DNA from: Cytophagales bacterium | Lineage (GTDB): Bacteria; Bacteroidota; Bacteroidia; Cytophagales; Cyclobacteriaceae | Direction of reading: 5' to 3' | Length of the DNA: 64,000 bases | Assembly: GCA_013298505.1 (NCBI GenBank) | Contig: JAAFHY010000004.1 | Location: 1 to 64,000, forward strand | Shown here: positions 27,402 to 35,194 of the stretch, piece by piece | Numbering within the stretch: position 1 is the first letter of the stretch | Layout: each line of letters opens with the position of its first letter | The notes under the pieces: model-generated | Seen by the model: the letters and a program-made list of their open reading frames with translations, nothing else | The model's database searches: none | What the model was told of the DNA's origin: nothing | Made by a program: the position numbers and the translations under genes

Positions 27402-28358
27402 TTACTTCTTAAACAGCGAATCCACAAATTCTTTTTTATTGAAAGTCTGTAGGTCTTCTACTTTTTCGCCTACGCCAATATATTTCACGGGGATTTTAAA
27501 TTCGTCAGAAATGCCAATCACCACGCCTCCTTTGGCGGTGCCGTCTAATTTGGTGATGGCTAAGCAACTTACCTCGGTAACTTTGGTAAACTCGCGCGCT
27601 TGCACTACGGCATTTTGTCCGGTGCTTCCGTCTAACACCAACAGTACATCGTGTGGCGCATTGGGCAAAACTTTTTGAATGACGCGCTTAATCTTTGATA
27701 GCTCTTGCATCAGATTCGTTTTTGTGTGCAGCCTGCCCGCGGTATCTATGATGATTACATCGGCACCCAACTCAATCCCCTTTTCAACAGCTTCAAAAGC
27801 AACGGCCGAGGGGTCGGTGTTCATGCCTTTCGAAATTACGGGCACACCCACTCTTGTACCCCATAGTTTTAACTGATCGACTGCTGCTGCGCGAAACGTA
27901 TCGGCAGCGCCCAATACTACAACCTTCCCTTTCTTTTTGAATTGGGCGGCTAACTTGCCGATGGTAGTAGTTTTACCTACGCCATTTACACCGACCACTA
28001 ATAAAACGTAAGGTTTGGTTCCAATGGGCGTTTCAAAATCCGACAGATCATTTGTGTTGTTTTCAGACAAGAGCCCAGCAATTTCTTCTTTTAAGATGCC
28101 GTCTAATTCGGCTGTGCCAAGGTATTTATCCCGGGCAACGCGAGCCTGTATGCGCTGAATGATTTTTAGGGTCGTATCGACACCGACATCTGAAGAGATC
28201 AAAATTTCTTCTAAATTATCCAACACCTCTTCATCAACACTCGATTTTCCAGCTATGGCCTTTCCCAACTTCCCAAAAAAACTCTCTTTCGATTTTTGCA
28301 AACCGTGGTCGAGCGATTCTTTCGTTTCTTTTGAAAATAGATTACCGAAGAAGGACAT
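27402..28358 (-). CDS. ftsY: Signal recognition particle receptor FtsY
   Basis: 318 residues: a short N domain (about 20-100) and a GTPase G domain with GVNGVGKTTTIGKLA (P-loop), DTFRAAAVDQL, DTAGRLHTK, TKLDGTAKGG and the C-terminal YIGVGEKVEDLQTF. The acidic A domain is nearly absent, as in many Bacteroidota. FtsY docks ribosome-SRP complexes at the membrane. It is separated from the upstream rpmB-rpmG-DUF4295 genes by a terminator hairpin, so it is probably partly independent of them. Confidence 0.96.
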   Translation of the reverse strand: MSFFGNLFSKETKESLDHGLQKSKESFFGKLGKAIAGKSSVDEEVLDNLEEILISSDVGVDTTLKIIQRIQARVARDKYLGTAELDGILKEEIAGLLSENNTNDLSDFETPIGTKPYVLLVVGVNGVGKTTTIGKLAAQFKKKGKVVVLGAADTFRAAAVDQLKLWGTRVGVPVISKGMNTDPSAVAFEAVEKGIELGADVIIIDTAGRLHTKTNLMQELSKIKRVIQKVLPNAPHDVLLVLDGSTGQNAVVQAREFTKVTEVSCLAITKLDGTAKGGVVIGISDEFKIPVKYIGVGEKVEDLQTFNKKEFVDSLFKK

Positions 28359-28376
28359 GGCTTTTGATAGGGTAAA

Positions 28377-28404
28377 TAAAAAAGTCCCTCAAGGGGACTT
28401 TTAA
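28377..28404 (-). terminator. Terminator of the rpmB-rpmG-DUF4295 operon
   Basis: On the minus strand a 7-bp stem (aagtccc/gggactt, loop of 5) flanked by A and T runs and followed by six Ts lies between the DUF4295 stop and the ftsY start. It should end the ribosomal operon or attenuate read-through into ftsY. Confidence 0.8.
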
Positions 28405-28421
28405 AATAAGTAGAGGGCTGT

Positions 28422-28577
28422 TTACTTTTTTGCTAGTGTATCTTTAACAAGATCACTAATCACAATTTCTTCTTTAAAAATGTAAGCGCCTGTTTTATCT
28501 GACTTTACGGCACGAATTACTTTTGCATAGTTCTTACCGTCCGTTTTCTTTAGCGATGCAACAACTTTCTTTGCCAT
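28422..28577 (-). CDS. DUF4295 family small basic protein
   Basis: 51 residues, starting MAKKVVASLKKTDGKNYAKV and ending KDTLAKK. The lysine-rich sequence and its fixed position right after rpmG match DUF4295, a small Bacteroidota-specific protein thought to be ribosome-associated (family knowledge recalled). It lies 3 nt downstream of rpmG, so it is the third gene of the rpmB operon. Confidence 0.9.
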   Translation of the reverse strand: MAKKVVASLKKTDGKNYAKVIRAVKSDKTGAYIFKEEIVISDLVKDTLAKK

Positions 28578-28580
28578 AAA

Positions 28581-28763
28581 TTATTTAATTTCTTTGTGAA
28601 GGGTATATTTTTTCATGATAGGATTGTACTTCTTAAGCTCTAAACGCTCAGTTGTATTTTTCCTGTTTTTGGTGGTGATATGGCGGCTCATGCCTGCAAG
28701 GCCGCTGGTTTTGTGCTCGGTGCACTCTAAAATCACCTGAATTCTATTTTTATTCCGTGCCAT
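28581..28763 (-). CDS. rpmG: 50S ribosomal protein L33
   Basis: 60 residues ([54 protein letters not shown]), the full normal length of bacterial L33. Only one cysteine is present, so this is the zinc-free type. It sits between rpmB and DUF4295, the standard order in Bacteroidota. Confidence 0.97.
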   Translation of the reverse strand: MARNKNRIQVILECTEHKTSGLAGMSRHITTKNRKNTTERLELKKYNPIMKKYTLHKEIK

Positions 28764-28783
28764 AGTCGTGTGGTATTAAAATA

Positions 28784-29023
28784 TTAGGCCGTAAAAGTTC
28801 CTTTTTCCTTTGCTTCTTTGATCACTGCCGAAATGCCTCTCAAATTGATAGTTTTGATCGCTTTGGTAGAAACTTTCAACGTAATCCATTTATCCTCTTC
28901 GGGAACAAAGAACCGCTTTGTTTGAAGATTGGGATAAAACCTGCGCTTAGTCTTATTGTTAGCGTGCGAAACATTGTTGCCAGTATGAGGCCTTTTTCCT
29001 GTAATTTGACAAACCCGTGCCAT
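28784..29023 (-). CDS. rpmB: 50S ribosomal protein L28
   Basis: 79 residues ([56 protein letters not shown]), complete L28. It is the first gene of the operon rpmB-rpmG-DUF4295, with a 20-nt gap to rpmG. It contains no zinc-binding CxxC set, so it is likely the zinc-independent form. Confidence 0.97.
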   Translation of the reverse strand: MARVCQITGKRPHTGNNVSHANNKTKRRFYPNLQTKRFFVPEEDKWITLKVSTKAIKTINLRGISAVIKEAKEKGTFTA

Positions 29024-29205
29024 AAAAAATTAAGTTATTTAAGCCCTTTTTTGAAAAGGGACTGCAAATATCGGCAAAAGCCACTCACTTATCCAAGTTT
29101 GGATTTTAAATAATGGCTGATATTTCAAGAAAGGATCGGTTTGCCCCACCGTATTTTAGCTTTTTCTTAAATAAATGTCGTTTTTGGCCTTCCTAAGCCT
29201 ATTGA

Positions 29206-31164
29206 ATGAAAAAAATACAAATCTTTTTACTTGTATTAATATCCATTTCTGGATTTTCTGATCGAATTAATTTTAATGCGAATGCTCAAGATCAAAGTAT
29301 TGATAGCCTGCTGAATACTCTTCCTAAGCAACAGGGAAAGGATCGTATAAAGACTTTGATAGAACTTTGCGTTGAATTTCATTTTAAAAATGCCGACTCC
29401 GCAAGAATTTTTGGTTTAGAAGCTTTGCAATCAGCCAGAGAGCTAAAGTCAAAAGAGCTAGAGGTAGATGCTCTTCATAATCTCGGTGTGGCTCACGAGG
29501 CGCAAGGAAACTACGAGGAAGCCTTAAAACTGGAATTACAAGCATTGGATATTAGAAAAATGATTGGTGACGAACTAAAAATGGCCAATACGCTCAACAA
29601 TATTGGAATTATATACGATGAGCAGGGTGACTATAAGTTAGCTCTTGAATATTACTACAATGCACGAAGGATATATGAAAGACTAAAGGACAAAGGAAAA
29701 ATTGCTATGGTGCTAACAAATATTGGTATTGTTTTGAAAGCGCAGGGCGATTACAGAAAAGTGGTGGGCTACTATCAACAAGCGATGACTATCTACCATG
29801 AATTGGGTAAAAAATTTGGTGAGGCCGCTTGCCATGCCAACTTAGGTGCAGTTTATTTTAACTTAGCTAAATATGATAGTGCATTGTATTATTCCCTCAT
29901 GGCAGAAAAGGAGTTTACGGAGCAGAATATTCAACAGTTTTTGCCTACCACTCTTATCAACGCTGGTGTAGCGTACGACAAATTAAATCAAAGGGAAAAA
30001 GCGAAAGACTATTTTTTGCGAGCTAAAAAGCTGGATGAAGTATTTGACAATAAAAAAGACTTGGCCATAGTACTTATTCATTTAGCAAAAATCTATAAAG
30101 ATGAGGGAGACTTTGTGAAGGCCAGCTTAACCGCCTCCTCGGCACTTCAGATTGCAAAAAAGATAAATGCGCAGCAGGAGGTAATGGATGCGAGGTTTGC
30201 CCTTTCAAATATTTATTTGTTGAAAAAAGACTTTGCTTCTGCATATGTAGAATATAAAGAGTATGTAAATGTTAAAGATACATTGTTCAGGCAAGAGAGA
30301 TCAAAACAGATAGCCGAAATCCAAACCAAGTTTGAAACGGAAAAGAAAGAGGGTGAGATCAAATTTTTAAAACAAGAAAATGATTTGAAAGACGCACGTC
30401 TTAATCAGAACAAACTATTAATCATTTCTTTGGCCGGAGTGTTGTTGGGAGGGGTTGCACTTGGCTTTATGTACCGCACCCGCATTCAATTGAAGCAACA
30501 AGCCGAACTAGAAGCTACGCGTGCTTCTTTGCGCGAAAGTCAACTGCAAGCCGTGATCGGTTCACAAGAAGAAGAACGAAAGCGTTTTGCTGCTGATCTA
30601 CATGACGGCCTCGGCCAAATGATCTCGGCAGTACGGTTGGGTTTATCGAAAGAGAATGTGGAAAAGAGTTCGATCAATCACGCTCTTACATTGCTCAACG
30701 ATATGAATGGGGAAATTCGCGACATCGCATTCAATCTGATGCCCCAAGTATTAATGAAAAGCGGATTGGATGAAGCCTTAAAAGAATTTGCTGCGCGCAT
30801 CAATCGTTCAGGTGGTGTGACTATTCATGTGCAAACGTATAACTTGCGTAGCGATTTGCCTTCAGAACATCGCATTGCCTTATACCGAATTAGTCAAGAG
30901 TGGGTAAATAACGTGATCAAGTACAGTGGGGCTACTTCTATTTCCATTCAAGTGGTACAACACCCCGAAGAGTTAGTGCTAACAATTGAAGATAATGGCA
31001 AAGGCTTTAGCGCTGAACGATTGACTCGAAGCCAAGGCAACGGCTGGAAAAATATTAATTCGAGATTGCATTTGATTAAAGGCACTATTGAAATTGATTC
31101 GCAAGAAGGTAGAGCGAATACAACGGTCATTATTTCGGTGGCTAGTAGTTCTGTTCTGCAATAG
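29206..31164 (+). CDS. TPR-containing sensor histidine kinase (HisKA_3)
   Basis: 652 residues. A signal peptide (about 1-27) is followed by about six to seven tetratricopeptide repeats (about 60-360, e.g. ALHNLGVAHEAQGNYEEAL, LNNIGIIYDEQGDYKLALEY), a coiled coil, one TM (about 405-424), a second coiled coil, then HisKA_3 with phospho-acceptor H466 (EERKRFAADLHDGLGQMISA) and HATPase_c (YRISQEWVNNVIKYS, DNGKGF). The TPRs are thus periplasmic. The partner is the LuxR-type regulator at 31838. A candidate operator sits 9 nt after its stop. Confidence 0.92.
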   Translation: MKKIQIFLLVLISISGFSDRINFNANAQDQSIDSLLNTLPKQQGKDRIKTLIELCVEFHFKNADSARIFGLEALQSARELKSKELEVDALHNLGVAHEAQGNYEEALKLELQALDIRKMIGDELKMANTLNNIGIIYDEQGDYKLALEYYYNARRIYERLKDKGKIAMVLTNIGIVLKAQGDYRKVVGYYQQAMTIYHELGKKFGEAACHANLGAVYFNLAKYDSALYYSLMAEKEFTEQNIQQFLPTTLINAGVAYDKLNQREKAKDYFLRAKKLDEVFDNKKDLAIVLIHLAKIYKDEGDFVKASLTASSALQIAKKINAQQEVMDARFALSNIYLLKKDFASAYVEYKEYVNVKDTLFRQERSKQIAEIQTKFETEKKEGEIKFLKQENDLKDARLNQNKLLIISLAGVLLGGVALGFMYRTRIQLKQQAELEATRASLRESQLQAVIGSQEEERKRFAADLHDGLGQMISAVRLGLSKENVEKSSINHALTLLNDMNGEIRDIAFNLMPQVLMKSGLDEALKEFAARINRSGGVTIHVQTYNLRSDLPSEHRIALYRISQEWVNNVIKYSGATSISIQVVQHPEELVLTIEDNGKGFSAERLTRSQGNGWKNINSRLHLIKGTIEIDSQEGRANTTVIISVASSSVLQ

Positions 31165-31172
31165 CAGGCTAG

Positions 31173-31188
31173 TCCGTACTAGCACGGA
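31173..31188. promoter_or_regulatory. Candidate operator, copy 1
   Basis: TCCGTACTAGCACGGA: inverted repeat TCCGT-N6-ACGGA followed by TAAAAAAATACC. It lies about 140 nt upstream of the membrane protein/LuxR regulator genes. A near-identical site with the same A-rich flank occurs at 32484. Confidence 0.6.
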
Positions 31189-31329
31189 TAAAAAAATACC
31201 GATTTGTGGGTATTCTCACGTAACACACGGCAACTCATCTTTGTGTGTTGAATCTCACCTACCGTGGAGTACCTATTTAAAAATTCAGTTTCTCATAAGC
31301 CCTGCACGATATTGCTTTCAGAATTTAAT

Positions 31330-31797
31330 ATGAGTGTACAATCGATGACTGAGGAACGATTGATTTCATACGCCTCCATTGTCTCACTTCGACTTTCAAA
31401 ATCAAATTCTTTTTTTAAGGTAATTATAATAGCAGACGGAGAGAAGCCGATTGAAATTACCAATCGATTTTATCGTTCCGATGGAAGTTTTGAGGATCGT
31501 TCACGACAATACGAAACTTTTATCAGGGTATTGCACTTTCATTTAAAGGAGAAAAGCGAGGCGGATTTTTGTACTGGCTGTAGTTGGGGTAAAATGATCT
31601 TAGCGGGGATCAGTACTATTTTTGCAGCACTGGTGCTTTCTCTTGCGCTTTACTTTTTAAAGATCAATTTCATTGACGTGGTAACACAATCTTTTTTGCT
31701 CGCTACTTTATTTATTGGATTTCTGCTGGCCGCATTTTGGCCCCACTTTCCCAAAACCTATCAACCTGAGCTTATTCCATCTCAATTTTTACCCTAA
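31330..31797 (+). CDS. Small membrane protein of unknown function
   Basis: 155 residues from the ATG at 31330 (MSVQSMTEERLISYASIVSL). The frame is open to 31264 with a GTG, but that stretch has no signal or conservation features. A cytoplasmic N-terminal domain of about 90 residues contains FKVIIIADGEKPIEITNRFYR. It is followed by two TM helices (about 95-118 and 125-142) and a short tail. No family was recognised. It sits between the TPR kinase and its regulator, 40 nt before the latter, and shares the operator-like site at 31173. Confidence 0.6.
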   Translation: MSVQSMTEERLISYASIVSLRLSKSNSFFKVIIIADGEKPIEITNRFYRSDGSFEDRSRQYETFIRVLHFHLKEKSEADFCTGCSWGKMILAGISTIFAALVLSLALYFLKINFIDVVTQSFLLATLFIGFLLAAFWPHFPKTYQPELIPSQFLP

Positions 31798-31837
31798 CTT
31801 CTTTTTTGCCTCGCCTCAATCCTCTATTTTTAGCAAT

Positions 31838-32467
31838 ATGGACTCACCCCTAAAGATTGTTTTGGTAGATGATCATCACATCGTACTTGATGGATTAAAA
31901 TCATTGCTAGATAACGATTCCGACTTTGAAGTATTGGCCGCAGTCGGCTCAAGCGAAGAGGCTCTTCGGTTCATCGATGAACGACAACCCGATATGTTGT
32001 TAACAGATTATACGTTGCCAAGGATGACCGGTTTAGAATTGGCCATGAAGGTGAAAGAGAAATATCCATCCATCAAACGAGTGCTTCTAAGTATGCATGA
32101 TGAGGCTCATCTTATCAAACAAATTATGAAAGCAGGTGTAGATGGATACATTTTGAAAAGCATTCAACAATCCGAATTAAAATCCGCTTTGCGTCAAATC
32201 AAAAACGGAATGCCCTTCATTAGCCCCGAGATCACCAAGATGATCATGGCGGATATGAGCAGCAATAATAAAGAAGAGTTGCTTACCGAACGGGAGCAAG
32301 AGATAGTAAAGTTGATCGTGAAAGAATATTCCAACAAAGCCATTGCCGAAAAACTTTTCATAAGTGAGCGCACAGTAGAAACGCACCGCAAGAATATTTT
32401 TCGTAAAACCAACACTACTTCTTTAGTGGGTCTTGTCAAGTTTGCCTTTGAGCATAACATGGTGTAA
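31838..32467 (+). CDS. NarL/LuxR-family response regulator
   Basis: 209 residues from the ATG at 31838. The frame is open to 31715 but overlaps the preceding gene and has no family match there. The receiver domain has D11/D12, phospho-acceptor D57 (MLLTDYTLPRMTG) and K107 (GYILKS). The LuxR HTH is at about 148-205 (LTEREQEIVKLIVKEYSNKA, IAEKLFISERTVETHRKNIF). It is the evident partner of the HisKA_3 TPR kinase. The two 16-bp inverted repeats flanking its operon are plausible binding sites for a dimer. Confidence 0.93.
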   Translation: MDSPLKIVLVDDHHIVLDGLKSLLDNDSDFEVLAAVGSSEEALRFIDERQPDMLLTDYTLPRMTGLELAMKVKEKYPSIKRVLLSMHDEAHLIKQIMKAGVDGYILKSIQQSELKSALRQIKNGMPFISPEITKMIMADMSSNNKEELLTEREQEIVKLIVKEYSNKAIAEKLFISERTVETHRKNIFRKTNTTSLVGLVKFAFEHNMV

Positions 32468-32483
32468 CTGATCAATGAAAGCA

Positions 32484-32499
32484 TCCGTACCAGCACGGA
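32484..32499. promoter_or_regulatory. Candidate operator, copy 2
   Basis: TCCGTACCAGCACGGA, 15 of 16 bases identical to copy 1 at 31173 and followed by TATAAAAATACC, about 88 nt before the secreted-protein gene at 32587. The shared core plus A-rich flank suggests a common regulator, most simply the adjacent LuxR-type protein. Confidence 0.6.
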
Positions 32500-32586
32500 T
32501 ATAAAAATACCCTTGTCAGGGGATTTACCCGCCTACAATCATTCTTCAACTTGCGTTTGTAAAAAAATCGATTTACTAAACCCATT

Positions 32587-34287
32587 ATGAAGAAATTAAC
32601 CCTTTTATTTTGCCTTAGCCTTGTAATAGGCGAGGCTCTATCTCAACAGCTTGAGCTAGAAAAGACCTACAAAATCTCGCGCGCTAGCAAGCGAGGCGAG
32701 CTCTCTGGCCTCGACTACGACAAAGATGCCAAAACCTATACGCTCACCTACCTGACGGGGCAGAAGAAGCAAGGAGACAAGGTCGTATTCAAGTACGAGC
32801 AATATGTATTTGACAACGATTTCAATTTTGTGAAAGACACAGAATTGGAAGAAGAGGCAGACATCATGAAGAAGAAATTCAAATGGTTTAAGTTTAAAGG
32901 TGATGTGTACACTAAAACAGGAAATACCGTTAGTCAGCAATTTATGGGAGGTATGGTACTAAAACGCAAGCAAGTAACTTATACCTATCGCTGGTTGCTG
33001 GGTGGTTATACTCGCAAAACAGAATTGCTTGAAAAAGTAAAGCCTCGCACAGAAGACGGAAAAAGTTACATGTTGGTAGAATATGCCGAAGACGATATCA
33101 ATGGTGATTTATATATTTTAACCACCATCAATGCTAAAATGGGTAAGGGTATGGATGGCGTAGGCGACTTTACATTATTGAAATTTAATAGTGAGCTAGA
33201 GCAAGTGGCAAAGCTTGATTTCAACTTCCCATACAAGCAGTCACTTGCATTTATGGAAATTATTGATAAACCAAACCCAGAAGATTACGAAGAGTTCGGC
33301 ATTGATGGTTTCAACTTTGTATTTGCGCCATCTGATGTGTACGGCAAAAAGCTCACAGACCCCAATAACAATAACTACACCTATGTAAAAGTAGATGCCA
33401 ATTGCGTAGAGAACGAGAAATTTAGTTTTGAAAGCCCCGCGAGTTATTGGCGCATCGATCAAATGATAACTGGAAATAACGGAGAAAAATATTTTTATGG
33501 CCCTGCGCAAGCCGGCAAAGACAAATATTTTAACAAGGCAGTAGCTGCGGCCGCACCAAAGACAGGTGGAGGTGGCTTGATAGGTAAGTTTGGCTCTGGC
33601 GAAACAAAATTCAAAGCAGTGCAATTGATGAAAGTAGCCAATGGCAAAATGGCCTACCTCACCGAAACTTCACTAGATGAATTTAAGGCGAAGCAATCGT
33701 TCCCACCAAGCCAACGCAAAACACCCGACTATGAAGGACGTGAGTTTGGTGTGCGCAGTTACAACTTCGCTTCCAACGGAGACTTGATCATATTGGGGCA
33801 AAACTATGACCGCAATAAGGAGAAAGGAACTATCAATAAATTTGAAGATGTACTTGGTTTTCATTTTGGTTCAGATGGAAAACTGCGAGCGCAATATGGC
33901 TTAGATACCAAGGAAGACGGAAAAATTGTAACGCAATCTACGGATGTGCACTATGGCATCTCAACGACTACGCGCATTACTACCACTATTACTCGCAACT
34001 TTGCTTGCCCACAACAGTTGATCGAAGGCAAAGACGGAAAAATGTATTGGCTGCTGCGTGAGATTCGCGACATCCGCGAAGGCAAGTTGCTCACCTATCC
34101 ACGCATTGGCAGCATCGATTTAAAGACTGCCAAAGTTACCAACCTCACTACTTTTGGTAGGGGCGAAGGCTTCTATCTAAATCCTAACTACCCAACACTC
34201 GAAACGGATAAAGGAGAGAGCATTGTGTTCTTCGGTGCCGATAGGCCAGGCAAAGAGCTATGGTTTGCCCGTGTGAAACTAAAATAG
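32587..34287 (+). CDS. Secreted protein of unknown function, possible LuxR-system target
   Basis: 566 residues with a signal peptide (about 1-19, ending EALSQ). The rest is soluble and beta-rich, with several segments like YLLTTINAK/FTLLKFNSELEQV and NFASNGDLIILGQNYDR, reminiscent of a propeller or of WD-like repeats, and a low-complexity AAAAPKTGGGG stretch (about 320-332). No sorting domain and no catalytic motif were recognised. It begins after operator copy 2 and ends in a strong terminator, so it is a single-gene unit probably controlled by the TPR-kinase/LuxR system upstream. Confidence 0.75.
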   Translation: MKKLTLLFCLSLVIGEALSQQLELEKTYKISRASKRGELSGLDYDKDAKTYTLTYLTGQKKQGDKVVFKYEQYVFDNDFNFVKDTELEEEADIMKKKFKWFKFKGDVYTKTGNTVSQQFMGGMVLKRKQVTYTYRWLLGGYTRKTELLEKVKPRTEDGKSYMLVEYAEDDINGDLYILTTINAKMGKGMDGVGDFTLLKFNSELEQVAKLDFNFPYKQSLAFMEIIDKPNPEDYEEFGIDGFNFVFAPSDVYGKKLTDPNNNNYTYVKVDANCVENEKFSFESPASYWRIDQMITGNNGEKYFYGPAQAGKDKYFNKAVAAAAPKTGGGGLIGKFGSGETKFKAVQLMKVANGKMAYLTETSLDEFKAKQSFPPSQRKTPDYEGREFGVRSYNFASNGDLIILGQNYDRNKEKGTINKFEDVLGFHFGSDGKLRAQYGLDTKEDGKIVTQSTDVHYGISTTTRITTTITRNFACPQQLIEGKDGKMYWLLREIRDIREGKLLTYPRIGSIDLKTAKVTNLTTFGRGEGFYLNPNYPTLETDKGESIVFFGADRPGKELWFARVKLK

Positions 34288-34313
34288 AAAACAGTTTAGT
34301 TTGTTGAATAAGG

Positions 34314-34347
34314 CAGCGCTCAGGTTTTACTTGGCGCTGTTTTTTTA
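34314..34347 (+). terminator. Rho-independent terminator
   Basis: Stem cagcgc (34314-34319)/gcgctg (34334-34339) followed by eight Ts, 26 nt after the stop of the secreted-protein gene. Confidence 0.88.
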
Positions 34348-34360
34348 TTACTAATTTTTT

Positions 34361-34512
34361 GTTAGGCGGCCCCCCGAAACACACCTTCCAACTCGCAATG
34401 CCATCGGGGCTGGGCTATCCGCTTCAATCTTTTTGCCTATGCTGCTTTGGCTTAGAGAGCAAAAAGGATTTCCGCTTCTATCCCTGGCCGAAGCTCCCAA
34501 CATCGTAAGTGC
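34361..34512. repeat. Structured GC-rich intergenic element, possible dispersed repeat
   Basis: Non-coding. It contains a stem tctttttgc (34428-34436) with gcaaaaagga (34459-34468), flanked by a near-direct repeat atccgcttcaatc (34417-34429)/ttccgcttctatc (34470-34482; 11 of 13 identical), and outer GGGGCT/AGCTCCC-type pairing. The composition differs from the flanks. It recalls sequences dispersed between genes in Bacteroidota genomes, but this could not be searched. Confidence 0.4.
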
Positions 34513-34518
34513 TACCTC

Positions 34519-35178
34519 TTAGCCATATATTTTTTTAATCAACTCTGCTGGATCCAGATGCTGAAAATCATCAATAATAAAATCAGTGCCAGCCAATTCT
34601 TCATGCGTGTGAGTGGTAGCCACACCCACCACTTTCGCCCCTGATGCCTTGCCTGCCTCCACTCCAGAGAGGGAATCTTCAAACACAATACAATTCGCTG
34701 GAGCGAATCCTAGTGCTGCCGCACACTTAATATAAATCTCGGGATGAGGCTTTCCGTTTTCAACAAAAGAATCATCAAGTACAGTAGTGAAATATTTTTT
34801 AAGGTGTGTTTTGGCCATCACAAAATCCACATTGCTTTTAGGAGCCGATGTACCAATGGCGCGAGCGATTTTTAACGCATCCATTTTCTCCAAAAACCCT
34901 TCAAGGCCGTCTAATGACTTAATGTCTTTTTCAATCAAGTCACGGAACAAACCTTCTTTTTCTTCGGCATAGAAATGAAGTTCTTCTGGCTTTAGTTCGC
35001 GCTCGAAAAGGTTCGTAATCCATTGCTTGTTGGTGCGCCCGTAGATTTTATTGCGCAGCTGGTCTTCGGTTAAATGATAGCCGTACTTTTCGCAAAACTG
35101 ATGAAGGGCAATTTTATGATACGGGTTGCTATGGATGATAACGCCATCCATATCAAAAACAAAAGCAACAGGATTCAT
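34519..35178 (-). CDS. HAD-superfamily phosphatase/phosphomutase
   Basis: 219 residues. HAD motifs: FDMDGVIIHSN (nucleophile and acid Asp, residues 9 and 11), IGTSAP (motif II), NGKPHPEIY (Lys, motif III) and CIVFEDSLSGVEAG (motif IV acidic pair), with a helical C1 cap. This is the beta-phosphoglucomutase-like subgroup, but no substrate can be assigned. Its start lies 16 nt downstream of the FG-GAP protein stop, so the two are probably co-transcribed. Confidence 0.88.
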   Translation of the reverse strand: MNPVAFVFDMDGVIIHSNPYHKIALHQFCEKYGYHLTEDQLRNKIYGRTNKQWITNLFERELKPEELHFYAEEKEGLFRDLIEKDIKSLDGLEGFLEKMDALKIARAIGTSAPKSNVDFVMAKTHLKKYFTTVLDDSFVENGKPHPEIYIKCAAALGFAPANCIVFEDSLSGVEAGKASGAKVVGVATTHTHEELAGTDFIIDDFQHLDPAELIKKIYG

Positions 35179-35194
35179 GATTTAGGAATTTGCT

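Noticed and set aside
31264..31329. N-terminal extension of the small membrane protein from a GTG at 31264
   Set aside because: The extension has no signal or domain features, and the ATG at 31330 gives a normal protein closer to the end of the leader.
31715..31837. N-terminal extension of the LuxR-type regulator
   Set aside because: It overlaps the preceding gene in another frame; receiver-domain homology begins at the ATG at 31838.
34361..34370. GTTAGGCGGC, resembling an integron attC core site, also present at 63866-63875
   Set aside because: The second copy is inside the coding sequence of the RsbW-like gene, no complementary RYYYAAC partner at proper spacing was found, and no integrase is present; the match is short enough to be chance.
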